A stretch of 64,000 bases of DNA from Pelodera strongyloides (lineage: Eukaryota; Nematoda; Chromadorea; Rhabditida; Rhabditidae), in the NCBI GenBank assembly GCA_036852015.1, contig JAANDG010000287.1:62001-126000 (forward strand), given 5' to 3'. Made by a program: the position numbers and the translations under genes. Within the stretch, counting starts at the first letter, position 1; each line of letters opens with the position of its first letter. Below are positions 46,937 to 58,206 of the stretch, one piece after another. The notes beneath the pieces are model-generated. The model made no database searches and was not told the DNA's origin. It saw only the letters and a list, made by a program, of their open reading frames with translations.

Positions 46937-48010
46937 TCTTTTTTTAATCTAAACTAGGTTTAGCTCAATACAAATTAAACCTGATTTTATTATGCAATTA
47001 GTATGTCTGTTTCATAACAAATAATTTAACCCAGCTAGCAAGATAGAAAATGCTACCTCTATTTGTTCCAAGTATTATTGTCACCTACTTTGAAAAAAAT
47101 ATTGCAAAAAAAAGTTGGAAATCTTCAGTGAGGAGAATGCACTTACATGTATGTACATGCAGTTTTCGTAATAAATAAAAATAAATAAAATGTGATCCGG
47201 AGTCCTTGTGTTGCTGCATTCCATGTGGAGTTTCCATCATATCATATCGTGCCATTCTTTGCGGTCGAGAATGTTACCCTATCCTCCGTGTTGAATGTAT
47301 TACTTATATATTTTAACCGGATAATAAAAGCAGATGTTGCAACGTAGGATTCAAAATTCAAACGCTCGTTTATGGAGTATTCACATCAAAATTCAGTCAT
47401 TCTTCATAAAGAAGGGTCCGGTGCACTGGGATGCAAAGAACGGTGAACCCTCGTGACGGCTGGCATATAATAGTCCGCAAGGAAAAGGCAACTATATCTA
47501 TTTTCATAGAAACATGGAATTATGGAGATGGTCCGGAGTTGGTGGGTTATCGAAACCCTCCCATCAACGCAAACTTGACCGCTCCTCTTTTTTTTTTATT
47601 TAGGTTTAACTCAATACAAATAATGTTTAAGAGTACTAAACCTGATTTTGTTATGCAATTAGCATATGTGTTACATAAAAAAATTTAACCCAGCTAGCAA
47701 GATACAAAATGCTCCATCTAGTTGTTACAAATATTATTGTCATCTACCTTGAAAAAAATATTGCAAAAAAAAAGTTGGTAATCTTCAGTGAGGAGAATGC
47801 ACTTACATGTATGTACATGCAGTTTTCGTAATAAATAAAAGTGATCCGGAGTTCTTGTGTTGTTGCCGTCCATGTGGAGTGTGGAGTTTCCATCATATCG
47901 TGCTATAGTTTTGCGGTCGAGTATGTCACCCCCTCCTCCGTGTTGAATGTTTTACTTATTTAGAAACATATATTTTAACTGGATAATAAAACCAGATGTT
48001 GCAGTGTAGA
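46937..48010. repeat. direct repeat, unit about 640 bp
   Basis: 46937-47340 and 47585-48010 share the same order of blocks, including GTTGGAAATCTTCAGTGAGG / GTTGGTAATCTTCAGTGAGG, then CTTACATGTATGTACATGCA and a GTGATCCGGAG block, joined by the arm that ends in GACCGCTCC. Confidence 0.7.
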
Positions 48011-48296
48011 ATTCGTGAGCCTCTTGAATGTGCTCAGTATGTGTGTGTGTGTGTTTCTCTCTTTTCCATTCAATTTTTTTTAACCAAGAGTTTGATAAAA
48101 AATCAGATCTTTTAATACAAACGCTTGTTTATGGAGTATTCACAGGCAAAATTCAGTCCTTCTTCAGCAAGAATAGGGTTCGGTACACCTGACTGCAAAG
48201 AACGATGAACCCTTGTGACGGGTGACGGCTGGCATATAGAATTCCGCAAGGAAAATGCCTATATCTATTTTCACACAAACACGACAGTATGGAGCT

Positions 48297-48355
48297 GGTC
48301 CGGAGTTGGTGGGTTATCTGCAAACCCTCCCATCAACACTAACTTGACCGTTTCT
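48297..48355. repeat. single arm of the GGAACGGTCAAGTTTG family
   Basis: TGGTCCGGAGTTGGTGGG followed by CAAACCCTCCCATCAACAC and CTTGACCGTTTC. Another arm follows the reverse-transcriptase remnant at 49917-49973. Confidence 0.65.
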
Positions 48356-48423
48356 TTTTTGTTTTACAACGGATTTCAGTAAATAGTTTTTGCTAACAAT
48401 AAGGTTTACAATAAATCCAAGCA

Positions 48424-49740
48424 GTGGAAGAGCAGTCGTACCACCCTTATTCACAAGAAAGGCCCTACCGAAGACCTCGCCAACTACCGACCTATCAGTG
48501 TTCTCCCTATGCTCTACCGCATATTCATGAAATGCGTCCTGAGAAGAATAAAGATCCGACTAGAAGCTGCACAACCTGTCGAACAAGCTGCCTTCCGATC
48601 TGGCTTCAGCACGAACGATCACATCCACTCGCTCTGCCGACTAATAGAAGCAGGAAGGGAATAACAAATGCATTTGGTCCTGATCTCCGTCGACTACCAG
48701 AAGGCGTTCGACTCCATCGAAATCCCGAGTATCTTGGAAGCTCTGAAAAACCAGGAAGTCGAACCAGCATATGCCAACATTCTGGCCGAATGCTACAGTG
48801 GACTCTCCACGAAAACCAAACTGCTAGAAGAACTCGTCGAGGTACCAGTCTCCAAGGGCGTTCGACAAGGCGATCCGATATCACCCGCCCTATTCTCGGC
48901 GGCCCTCCAACACGTCATGAAGCAGTTGAACTGGAAAGAGAAAGGAGTCAGCATCAATGGCTCGTTCCTCAGTCACCTTCGATTTGCCGATGATTTGGTT
49001 CTCATTGGGCACTCATCACAAGAAGCCGACAACTTGCTGCGAGAACTGGACTCCTCAACTCTCCTCATTTATTGCGTATAAATATCCAAAAGACGGTCCT
49101 AATGCGGAATACGCACGCAGATCTACATCATGTCTCCTTCCACAGCAAACCCCTCCCGGAAACCGACCCCTTCGTCTACCTTAGACGGGAAATCAACATG
49201 TAGAAAGACCTTGCTTCGGAAATCCTGCGCCATCAGTGTGCCGGACGGGCTGCTTATCATCGCACCGAACCTGTGCTCCGAGTATGCCTAGACGTCAAAC
49301 TGAAGGCAAACCTTCATCCCAGCACTCACATACGCTGGTGAAACGTGGGCCTTCACGGAGAAAACCGAACGAAAGCTACGAGTAACCCAAGCCAACATAG
49401 AGCGAATAATGGTTGGAATAACGCACCGCCAACAACGAGAATAAAACCTCCACAAAACCGATCTTCGAAAAGCTCACACAAGTTCAGACGCTGTGGATCG
49501 AGTGAACTATTCGAGCACAGATGGGCAGGACATATTATGCGTCGCACTACATATCATGCGTTTACAAACGCCCCCGCGGAAGACCTCCTATGCGATGGGC
49601 TGATTCAATTCGATTGCGTTGTGCTCAGCAGACCGGTAACCCATATATCCCCTGGCAAAGCCTCGCCAGGGATCGTGTAGCAACGTGGGACTCACCAGCT
49701 GTCAAATCGACCTTGACGCTGCGCTGAAGTACGAGTCGTC
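48424..49740 (+). pseudogene. RTE-type non-LTR retrotransposon remnant (reverse transcriptase and C terminus)
   Basis: The translated frame shows LANYRPISVLPMLYRIF, VEQAAFRSGFSTNDHIHSL, VDYQKAFDSIEI, KGVRQGDPISPALFSA and the catalytic FADDLVLI, in normal reverse-transcriptase order. After a frame change come HRWAGHIMRRT and KRPRGRPPMRWADSIR, typical of the RTE C-terminal part. It is broken: an in-frame TAA at 48662-48664 inside the RT, a frameshift near 49080, further stops downstream, and no endonuclease domain because the 5' part is missing. Confidence 0.85.
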
Positions 49741-49973
49741 AAGGTAATCAAGTTTTGTGGAGTATCCACAAGAAAAATTCAGTTATTCTTCATCAAGAAA
49801 GGGTGCTGTGCACCTGACTGCAAAGAACGATGAACCCTTGTGCCGCCTGGCATATAGTAGTCCGCAAGGAAAAGGCAACTATATACTATAACTATTTCCA
49901 CACAAACAGGAGCTGGTCCGGAGTTGGTGGGTTATCTGCAAACCCTCCCATCAACACTAACTTGACCGTTCCA

Positions 49974-51180
49974 TTTTTGTTTTACAACAAATTTCAGCAA
50001 AAACAATTGATAATTTTTTTTATAATAAAACACAAAGAGAGAGAAAGCAAGAATGCTGCTTTCTTTTCGGTTTGTTTAAAGGGACAGGCCCATCAAAGTA
50101 ATATATTTACAAAACGTTCATAATGTATAGAAAGCAAATCCTATGTATCCTATGCTTTTTTTTGCGCACTCCTGGCACACCTGTGACTTGTGACACACCC
50201 TGACTGCGTGTGCCGCTCACACTGGACGAGGCAAGCATCCATGCATGCAACAGCCAATTTATTTGCCGCAATAAATAAACATACCTTTTTCGCTACAGCT
50301 ATTCTCTTCCAGCACATGCGTAATCCCAGTTTTTCAGAAGAATTCCCAACACTGCCATGGCATGGAATCGCAAACTTTTTCCGAAACTTTTACGGAAGCT
50401 TTTTACCGCGACATTCGGCTCGCGGCAACTCTTTTTGCCCCTTTTTGCTGTTTCGGTGCATGTTTTTCCTCGTAATGCGCCTATTGTATGTATGTTATGT
50501 ATTGTGTTGGATATTGCATGGATATCATAGCACTGGGTTGTCCAGAGACTGAAACTTCCTTGGCATTCTTTTTTGGAAAGATTTTTGGAACGTTCTAGGA
50601 ACCAGGCGATTGTGACGCTGTTCTGTACCTCCTAACGACTCACGCCTATAACGAGGTCCAATGAAATATGATGTCGCAGTATATCACACAGTGCCTCATT
50701 AAAGCAATTGCTCAATTATCATAGTCTTTTGGTCATAATTTATAGTTCCGATTGAGGGTCGCGTTACGACAATGTTGACTTAGACATTATGATAGTTGTT
50801 GCGGAAGGCTAGCGATTTGTGAATTCTAGATTATTTCCAAATTGTCTTCGAAGAAATTTAATATTAAAATTATTGAGCGAAGATCTGTGTCCTTTACACC
50901 TTATTTGCCATGCCTGATATCCACATTCTAGTTATTCTGAAAATGGAACAGTCGCTCCATTATTTTTCCAAAATAACATTGCTTCTTACAAATGATCTTG
51001 CAGTAACCTACTCCGCGAAGAAGGGGCGCGTCTGCGGCGCTACCACCGCGCAGCGACCGTCTGATTTCGCTTACGTATGTGTCCTATGTAAGCCTATATC
51101 TATCGTTCCACGTGTCTCTTATAAGCAGTTCCACTTTCGTTTTGTCTTCCTTCATCCGTTCTTTGCTTTGTTCGAACATA
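49974..51180. other. no gene recognised
   Basis: A partial relative of the AGGGACAGGCCC family lies at about 50088-50160. A 120-codon plus-strand frame (50190-50552) shows no known features. Confidence 0.4.
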
Positions 51181-51357
51181 ACTGATCCCAGTTCCTCGAT
51201 AGTCCACATTGTTATACTGCGTAGTTTCCCTTTCACCACCTCTGTCCCGTGCAAGAAGCTCAAACCAGAACTAATCCCAGTTCCTCGATGGTCCACATTG
51301 TTATACTGCGTAGTTTCCCTTTCATCACCTCTATCCCGTGCAAGAAGCTCAAACCAG
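51181..51357. repeat. tandem duplication, 2 x about 89 bp
   Basis: CCCAGTTCCTCGATAGTCC and CCCAGTTCCTCGATGGTCC begin the two copies, both ending GCAAGAAGCTCAAACCAG. Confidence 0.9.
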
Positions 51358-52342
51358 GTGGATGTGCTTAATACATATAAATCTCACAAACTGCATAAAA
51401 CCAGTTAGATATCCCCCGGTAGATAATTAGTGAAAGTCATTTTCCCTTTCGTTATGTGCGCGGAAAAATGACTGGTTTTTTCGCGCTTTTCGTTACTTCG
51501 TCAGCAATGACTATCCGTTTAATATAGCTTAAATATATTGAAAGAAATTACTAGTTTGTTTCGCTGTTATGTACCGAATTACAATTATTATATATATACA
51601 ATACTACTTACTCTTGTTTTTTTTTACCACCAAAACACAAGGCGCTCACTTTTTTTTTAGCTTTGCGCGACCACTCCTGCATTCTTTAGCACTTGTCTTG
51701 TGCAATGTATTTAATACGCAATAATATATGTATTTAATGAAATTAGGTGTTATTTAATAGATAAATAAATGTACTAGTGAAGGTTCGGGCAGGCTTAATT
51801 ATTTACAAATAATCTTCTGGTACATTTGATTGTGTGTTTGAGCAACCCATCTCGTTCTGTTACTTTGTAACTTTGTTGCCTAACGCACATGTCATATTAT
51901 CCTTGAGAAGTAGCGAAATATACATAGTGCAATGTAAAGTCTCATGCATCTTGTCACAAATTTTCTCCTACTAAAATGACTAAACTCACTATCTTCGCAA
52001 GTCAAACACAAATAATTTATATAAAGTACAGCAACAATTGTTGCAAATGAGATTTCGTCTTTTTCTCTCTTTTTCATTCGAAAACGGCGGTACGACAAAA
52101 CAAAACGGATTCCGGATTTGCATATAGTATTGTATTAGTTTTCTCGGATTGACATTCGCTCTTTCTATTACAACAATCAGCGAGAAATCTCAAAATTCTT
52201 GTTTTTCTCGCTTCGCTAAAACGTGTTTATTCGCTGACCGCGGGAACATATGCGATAGAACGGGACTGGTCAGCAGTAGCTGGTTAATAGAGAGATGAGA
52301 GGTGAAAGTTCGTCGAGATTGTTATAGTAAGGAAAGGATTAA
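51358..52342. other. no gene recognised
   Basis: AT-rich sequence, no supportable exon or repeat. Confidence 0.4.
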
Positions 52343-52811
52343 AGGAGGAGGCTCACGAGAATGAAGTGCTCGAATGGTTTCCTTTTATCGAAAGATGATG
52401 GTATTAAGTTCCGAAAGACATGCTTTACAATGCAAAGGTTTTTAACTGGAAGGAGTAAATCAATATAAAACTATGAATTATATCAAAATTTTGGATCGTA
52501 AAAAATAGTTGATTTCCATAGTGGGCATGCACATTTTGTGCTGGCTTGCAAAATGACTTGTAAATTTACATGTTTAGCTTTGAAGTCTGGCATGCACATT
52601 TTGTGCTGGCTTGCAAAATGACTTGTAAATTTACATGTTTAGCTTTGAAGTCTACCTTGCATACGATAGGTTATTTTATTTGACTTCGGGTTCTTAGATT
52701 AATTAATTCCTCCAAACTAAACTTATAATACTTGTTTTTTTGAAAGATAAACCCATTATCCTTCGATAAAAGGAAACTATTTGAGCACTTCATTCTCGTG
52801 AGCCTCCTCCT
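52343..52811. mobile_element. TTAA-flanked inverted-repeat element (AGGAGGAGGCTCACGAG ends)
   Basis: TTAA-AGGAGGAGGCTCACGAG at the left and CTCGTGAGCCTCCTCCT-TTAA at the right. The arms extend about 55 bp. Inside, a 63-bp block beginning GGCATGCACATTTTGTGCTG is tandemly duplicated (about 52525-52653). Confidence 0.85.
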
Positions 52812-53249
52812 TTAAGGGTTGTGGAGTTACAGTACCCCATAACAAATGGGCTACATACAAAACCAAAACCAATACGAAATCCTCCAAACCAAAACCAATG
52901 CGAAAACATCGATCACACCTGGAACTCGTCGTCTACTGCTTATGACCTACAAGTCCGATGTCCCGACGACTAGGTCCGATGGTGTCTACTTTAAATCTAA
53001 GCCGACAAATCGTAATAATTGCCCACCATGATGGGGCTAAAGAACGCATCTCACATGGTCACTGGTTGTGGAACAGTGTTAACGTCAAACTTGACGTCAA
53101 AATTTTCGAAGTTGACTTGAGACCCAACCGGTAGTCTAAAACGGCGTCATTCGATTTTAGTTTTACACGTATGTACAACATTAGCACTTGCTTTAATTGA
53201 ATTTCGGAATTAAACCGTTGCCAATCACATCCAAGCCGGAACAGATTTA

Positions 53250-53534
53250 TTTCTCTCTAATTCTCTCCCTCTCTCTCTAATTCTCTCTCTCTAATTCTCT
53301 CTCCATCTCCCTTTCCCTCTCCCTCTCTCTCTCTCCAATTCCCTCGTTCCATCATGTTTTGGATGTGTTGATCAGCTTTCCTACCTTTTAGTAATCAGGC
53401 AATATTCCTGTCTGGCTCGCTCTCGGCCACCTCAAGACGATGGAAATACGCTGCGAGGCATAAGTTGACTAAACTGGTTACATTTAGTGAAATATGCACG
53501 AGAGAGAGAAAGCGAAAGAGAAACAGAAAGAGAG

Positions 53535-53567
<33 letters not shown>
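53250..53567. repeat. CT array facing a GA array
   Basis: CT-rich 53255-53340 with TAATTCTCTCTC units and GA-rich 53497-53567, about 160 bp apart and able to pair. Confidence 0.8.
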
Positions 53568-54067
53568 TGCACTGCACCTGTAGACGCCCCATGCTGATCC
53601 TTACCAGTGTCTTATATGCCTTCAGGCTCGAGACATATCTCGTCTATAAGGAGTTTCTGCAGATTTCTATGTACCGCTATGTCCTCTGCCTTTCCTGAAC
53701 AGTAGAAACACGTCTACTTTCCGTTATGCATAAGAAATGACTATTACTTTACCAGCTGGGGTATTTTGCGAAATCATTCGGCCTTCGAATTCTAGCCACT
53801 TTTATGTCATTAATACTAAATAGCATGCTGCTAAAATATTGTTTTTGATGAAAAGAAGATTTTAAAAGTACCCGCTTCCTAAACAAACCCAACCAGTTTC
53901 TTGTTTAAAATATTACATCTGAACATTGTTCTTGGTGACCGGTAACTTTACAGTTTACAGTTTGCAAGACGGTTCGAAAATGGAGTTTCCTAATTGCGCA
54001 GCAGCATGGCATCCCACGGGCACACCTTTTGCCAAGTTCCCATCAGTAGCTGTAGACGTGTGAACCC

Positions 54068-54265
54068 GTAGACACCGAGAGCTATCACGTAACAACGGCC
54101 TAACCACGGTGCCTACACCTTGCGTACCTGTAGCTTTGCTTACCCCATTTTAGCGCTTATGGTTCAGTGGCTATAGACACCGAGAGCTATCACGTAACAA
54201 TGGCCTAATCAACGGTGCCCACGCCTTGTGTAGCATTGCTTACTCCATTTTAGCGCTTCTAGTTC
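54068..54265. repeat. tandem duplication, about 105-bp unit
   Basis: GACACCGAGAGCTATCACGT occurs in both copies, followed by the same CCATTTTAGCGCTT end. Confidence 0.8.
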
Positions 54266-55342
54266 TACTTGATGGGTTTTTGCGAGCTTTTGCCGGGGCT
54301 ATTTAGAATACCATTCTTCAAGTTGTATCTGTTCAACCCATTTCCTCCGTGGTTTTCCAACAATTCTCTTTCCTCTACTTTTGGGTTTTCTAATTTAAGC
54401 TCTTGTTTGTTCCAATAGATCAAATATAAGATAGTATTCAGCCGTGAGCTTACTATACGCTGACAACCAATGCACAACCATCCTATACAATCCAATTTAT
54501 TTGTTAATTATGTTTACTTGACCTCGCACATACTTGACCGGTCCACTCGACTGGAACAAAATGATCTACAATGTGTTGTAGACCAAAACCGGTACAGCGA
54601 AAGTGTGGCGCGCCCCCGGAGCGGCCCTGTTCTAAATGTAAGAGAGGGAGCGAGTTCGGCGCGAGAACCAGTATTGCGAGGGTGACACGCGAGTGTTTAT
54701 GAAGCAAATGATGTGTAGTTTCTTGAATTTCTTGACAAAACAACTATTTTGACCAGTGCACGACAGTTTGTCACGCGTGCACTAATTGTATGCGAAAACT
54801 TTAGGGCAGCAGCAGTCAAAGTTGAGGTAGGTAGTTTTTAAGGTTTTTTTATTGTTTGAAAAGGAATCTTCTCCTTTTTCGGGACATAACTAAACCCAAG
54901 AAGTAAACCCAATAAACCCAAAAAGTATCATAGACGAAGCGTAACGAGCGGAACCCACGTACACGTTGTAAAACATTTATTTGTACCCGAAATACCGAGC
55001 CAAGAAACGTTCCAATCCATGCGAAAAGTGACAAATTGACACGAAAATGGACTGATTTGTTAAACAAATTATCACCAGAGGTGGCAATAAGATGATTCGC
55101 AATGTTGACAAACTTATTTGCAAAGTTTAACTAAATCTCCAATGATTGTATAGCTGCATTTTGGCTTTTATTATGCTAACTAAAAGTAAAAATGCGAATT
55201 TCAAGCTGGTTGGAAACTAATTTTTCAGTTGAATTGTATACATTGCCTCTTTGTCGCTATCTATTGATATAAGATGCATTATACCACCGGCAGTATGAAT
55301 CTTATGCATGCTTTTCAAATGTTTCCTGGTTTCAAATGTTAA
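54266..55342. other. no gene recognised
   Basis: No exon-like frame. A GC-rich patch lies near 54610-54690. Confidence 0.4.
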
Positions 55343-55483
55343 AGCGGTATGACCGCCGCTTTTTGAAGCGTATTGTGTCTTCCCATATATGCAAATAACT
55401 GCGCGATACTTTGGTCTAATTATACTCATTTGCATGCGAATGAATATACGGGAATGAAGTTAAAAATCGGCCGCTATTTCTCT
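55343..55483. mobile_element. TTAA-flanked palindromic MITE
   Basis: TTAA-AGCGGTATGACCGCCGC at the left and GGCCGCTATTTCTCT-TTAA at the right. Diverged member of the AGCGAAATACC family. Confidence 0.7.
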
Positions 55484-55791
55484 TTAACAATTTTCAAAAT
55501 TGTCTTTGTAATCTGTATTTCTCATAGGTAACTATAAACTACATGCAATGTGCCTAAATTCATTATTTGCTGTTTATGTGCCAACGACAGATGAATTAAG
55601 TACATTAGATAGCCTAACTATAAATATATTTCCAGGCCGCGAGCAATGCAAACATTACTGGAACATTCTTATTGAAGACATAGAAAAAGACAAGAAATTG
55701 CGATGATCTCCCCATATGAGGCTCTTGGCTATCATCATTCACTGTTTGTGGTAAATGTACGTTTTTGACAATTCACTCCTTGATAGCGGAG

Positions 55792-55792
<1 letters not shown>

Positions 55793-55835
<43 letters not shown>

Positions 55836-55890
55836 AGAGATGGAGATAGACTGTGTGAGAGAGAGTGTTAGAGAGAGAGACATAAGGTAG
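55793..55890. repeat. GA microsatellite
   Basis: (GA)n, pure at 55795-55832, then imperfect. Confidence 0.9.
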
Positions 55891-56334
55891 AGAGGTAGAA
55901 GAGTGAGAAAATAATCCGATTGTTCATTACAGGCTCTTGACCCTCGTTCTTTCGTCAATCCCTCCAGCTGTTCCCTGCTACCGTATACCTCGTTGCCAAC
56001 CTTCCACGTGGGACACTTTTCGGCAGAGAACGATGAAAAAATCAATAATTCAAATACGCCGTCAATATCTTGTAAGTTCTCAGGTAACTCAGTTTGATGA
56101 GAGGACATGCGACACAAACCACAGGCGGTCAAACCGAACCCTGCGTAGAGAACTTGGTTGCTATAAGTTGAGAATGTGCCAGTTTGGACACCGGGACACT
56201 AAACGCTGCCTATCCTATATGTGGTACTGCTCTACATCGTTGATATAGCGGAGATTGCACACTTTTTACTCTGTATCATCGTATCATGTTTGCGTTTATA
56301 TCTCCTAACGTTTCACCAATACCTGTCTGTTTAG

Positions 56335-58206
56335 CCCGCAACAAACTAGGCAGATCCTACAATCCAGGACGACCGCTCGGCATGGCGGACCGGCAGAAAA
56401 TATTAGATTTATACGAAAAGGGGAGTTACCCTTTTTATTAGAGTGTAACTATGTTTACCATAGCCAATAGTGTGTTGGTATTCTCAATGATACGACAAAG
56501 TTGACTATGTCTATGTGCCCCATACTCTGCCTTATGCAGCTCAAGTTCCAGCTTCCGGATGATTTTGACAATTAATTGTGTTTTTCAGGGTCATAAGATC
56601 AGCCACATTGCACGTCAAATTGGTGTCACTCATAGTTGTGTGAGCAAAATTATGACAAGGTAGGACAAATGTTTATGTATTGTTGTTTACCATTCCTTAC
56701 AAATGTTTATGTATTTTTGTTTACCATTCCTTACAAATGTTTATGTATTTTTGTTTACCATTCCTTACAAATGTTTATGTATTTTTGTTTACCATTCCTT
56801 ACAAATGTTTATGTATTTTTCTTTACCATAATAGTTCAACAATTCTTAATATTGTCGCATTGTGGTCATGAAGCGGTCTTTGGTTGGGGTTCATACTGGC
56901 CAGAATTCTTTTTTAAAATGAATACAATTGCGCCACAAGTCATGCGCGATTTGAAGGGCGCACAACGGCCGATCAATGCTTGATTGCGTAAAGTATGGCA
57001 CGGGACTCTGGCCATAAAGTGAGCATAAATTCGTTTAGGGGAACCGCGTATTGGTAACCATATTTTTAATAAATCATCGACTTACTATTATATAGATTTA
57101 GTTTCTCACTTTCGCTCAGAGGGCCCAACATCATAGATGTTTGTCCAGCACAAAACATAAGGTGTTTAAAACATTGCCTTTGCCTCATTGTTAAAAAAAA
57201 AAACATTTATTTACATAATACTCTACCGTACTTACTCCAGATACCGTCGTACCGGGTCAATGTTTCCACGATCTTATACCGGGAGGGCGAAAAGTCTAAA
57301 CGACTCAGACACCGCATCAGAAAGCGAGGGGAAAGAAGAGGAAAAGAGTCCCGAACCCACAATCACTAATGGTAAACGGTTAAAGCGAAATACCGGACGG
57401 ATTTTGAAACACATCGAGTAGACCAGCATTCTTATGCAGCTTATGCAAATGAACATCAATTAAAATAAAAAATAGGGCTAAATTGGAGCAAATTAGCATA
57501 AATACGAAGAATGCAGTTGTACACCACGATGCGTTTCAAAAACCGGCCGGTATTACGCTTTAAAGGGTCAGTCGTCAGGTTCATTACAAAGTGCATTTTT
57601 CCCCATCCGCATGACATTTTATATTGAAGTTTTAGAAGACGCTCGGTCGTACGTGTTTAGTTTTTTTCGCTGTTCAAGAAAAGTATTTTTTTTACAAATT
57701 ATCAATTTCACTGATTTAGCAGTTTTTTTTAAGTTGTCAACCAATATGTTTATTACAACACTCATTTAGTGAAATGGGAGGCAGCGGATTTCGACATGAC
57801 GTCATCAAAAATCGATAGATTTATCGATCCGGTAACCGCATCGCCGCCAATCAATAAACCATTGGAAATCATAATCACCGAAAAGAAAAGGACCCCGACG
57901 TTGCACACCATTGAGAGGTATTCTTGATTTAAAAAGAGCTAACAGGATTGTTTAAATACTTCAAAATCCACATGTTACTTGTTCAAATTAAAGCGAAATA
58001 CCTGCCGGTTTTTAAAAAACCGAGTACACTATCATTCTTATGCAGCTTATGCAAATGAACATAAATTAGAATAAAAAATAGAGCTAAATTCGAGTAATTT
58101 AGAATAAATACGTAAGAATTCATTTGTACACGATGCGTTTCAAAATCCGGGTGGTATTTCGCTTTGACGTAACATATTTATTTTCAGTATTCTCTACGCG
58201 ATATAG
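56335..58206 (+). CDS. Pax-like protein with only the PAI half of the paired domain (first exon not found)
   Basis: Predicted DNA-binding transcription factor. Exons: 56335-56420, 56589-56659, 57241-57371, 57785-57917, 58188-58206; about 145 residues plus an unseen start. Exon 1 seen here reads NKLGRSYNPGRPLGMADRQK, exon 2 HKISHIARQIGVTHSCVSKI, exon 3 YRRTGSMFPRS. These are helices 1-3 of the N-terminal (PAI) paired subdomain. There is no RED subdomain or homeodomain. An acidic linker (SESEGKEEEKSPEP) follows, and the protein ends TLHTIESILYAI, where HTIESILY resembles the Pax octapeptide HSIDGILG that recruits Groucho-type corepressors. Phases agree throughout, but the first intron shown starts with GG (after GAAAAG) rather than GT; the nearest GT would give a stop. 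This is either a non-canonical site, a sequence error or a defect. The architecture is like C. elegans npax genes. Confidence 0.75.
56667..56828 (+). repeat. tandem 34-bp repeat, about 4.8 copies
   Basis: Unit AAATGTTTATGTATTTTTGT plus TTACCATTCCTTAC repeated from just after the donor of the 56589-56659 exon. Intronic. Confidence 0.9.
57384..57559. mobile_element. TTAA-flanked MITE in the Pax-like gene
   Basis: TTAA-AGCGAAATACCGGACGG and CCGGCCGGTATTACGCT-TTAA. It lies in the intron before exon 57785-57917, starting 12 bp after the donor. Confidence 0.85.
57992..58163. mobile_element. second MITE of the same family in the Pax-like gene
   Basis: TTAA-AGCGAAATACCTGCCGG and CCGGGTGGTATTTCGCT followed by TTGA. 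It ends 24 bp before the last exon. Confidence 0.8.

Noticed and set aside
55937..56248. 103-codon plus-strand frame just upstream of the Pax-like gene as its first exon
   Set aside because: Its best donor (after 56070, GTAAGT) leaves phase 0, which puts a stop in the next exon; phase 1 is required.
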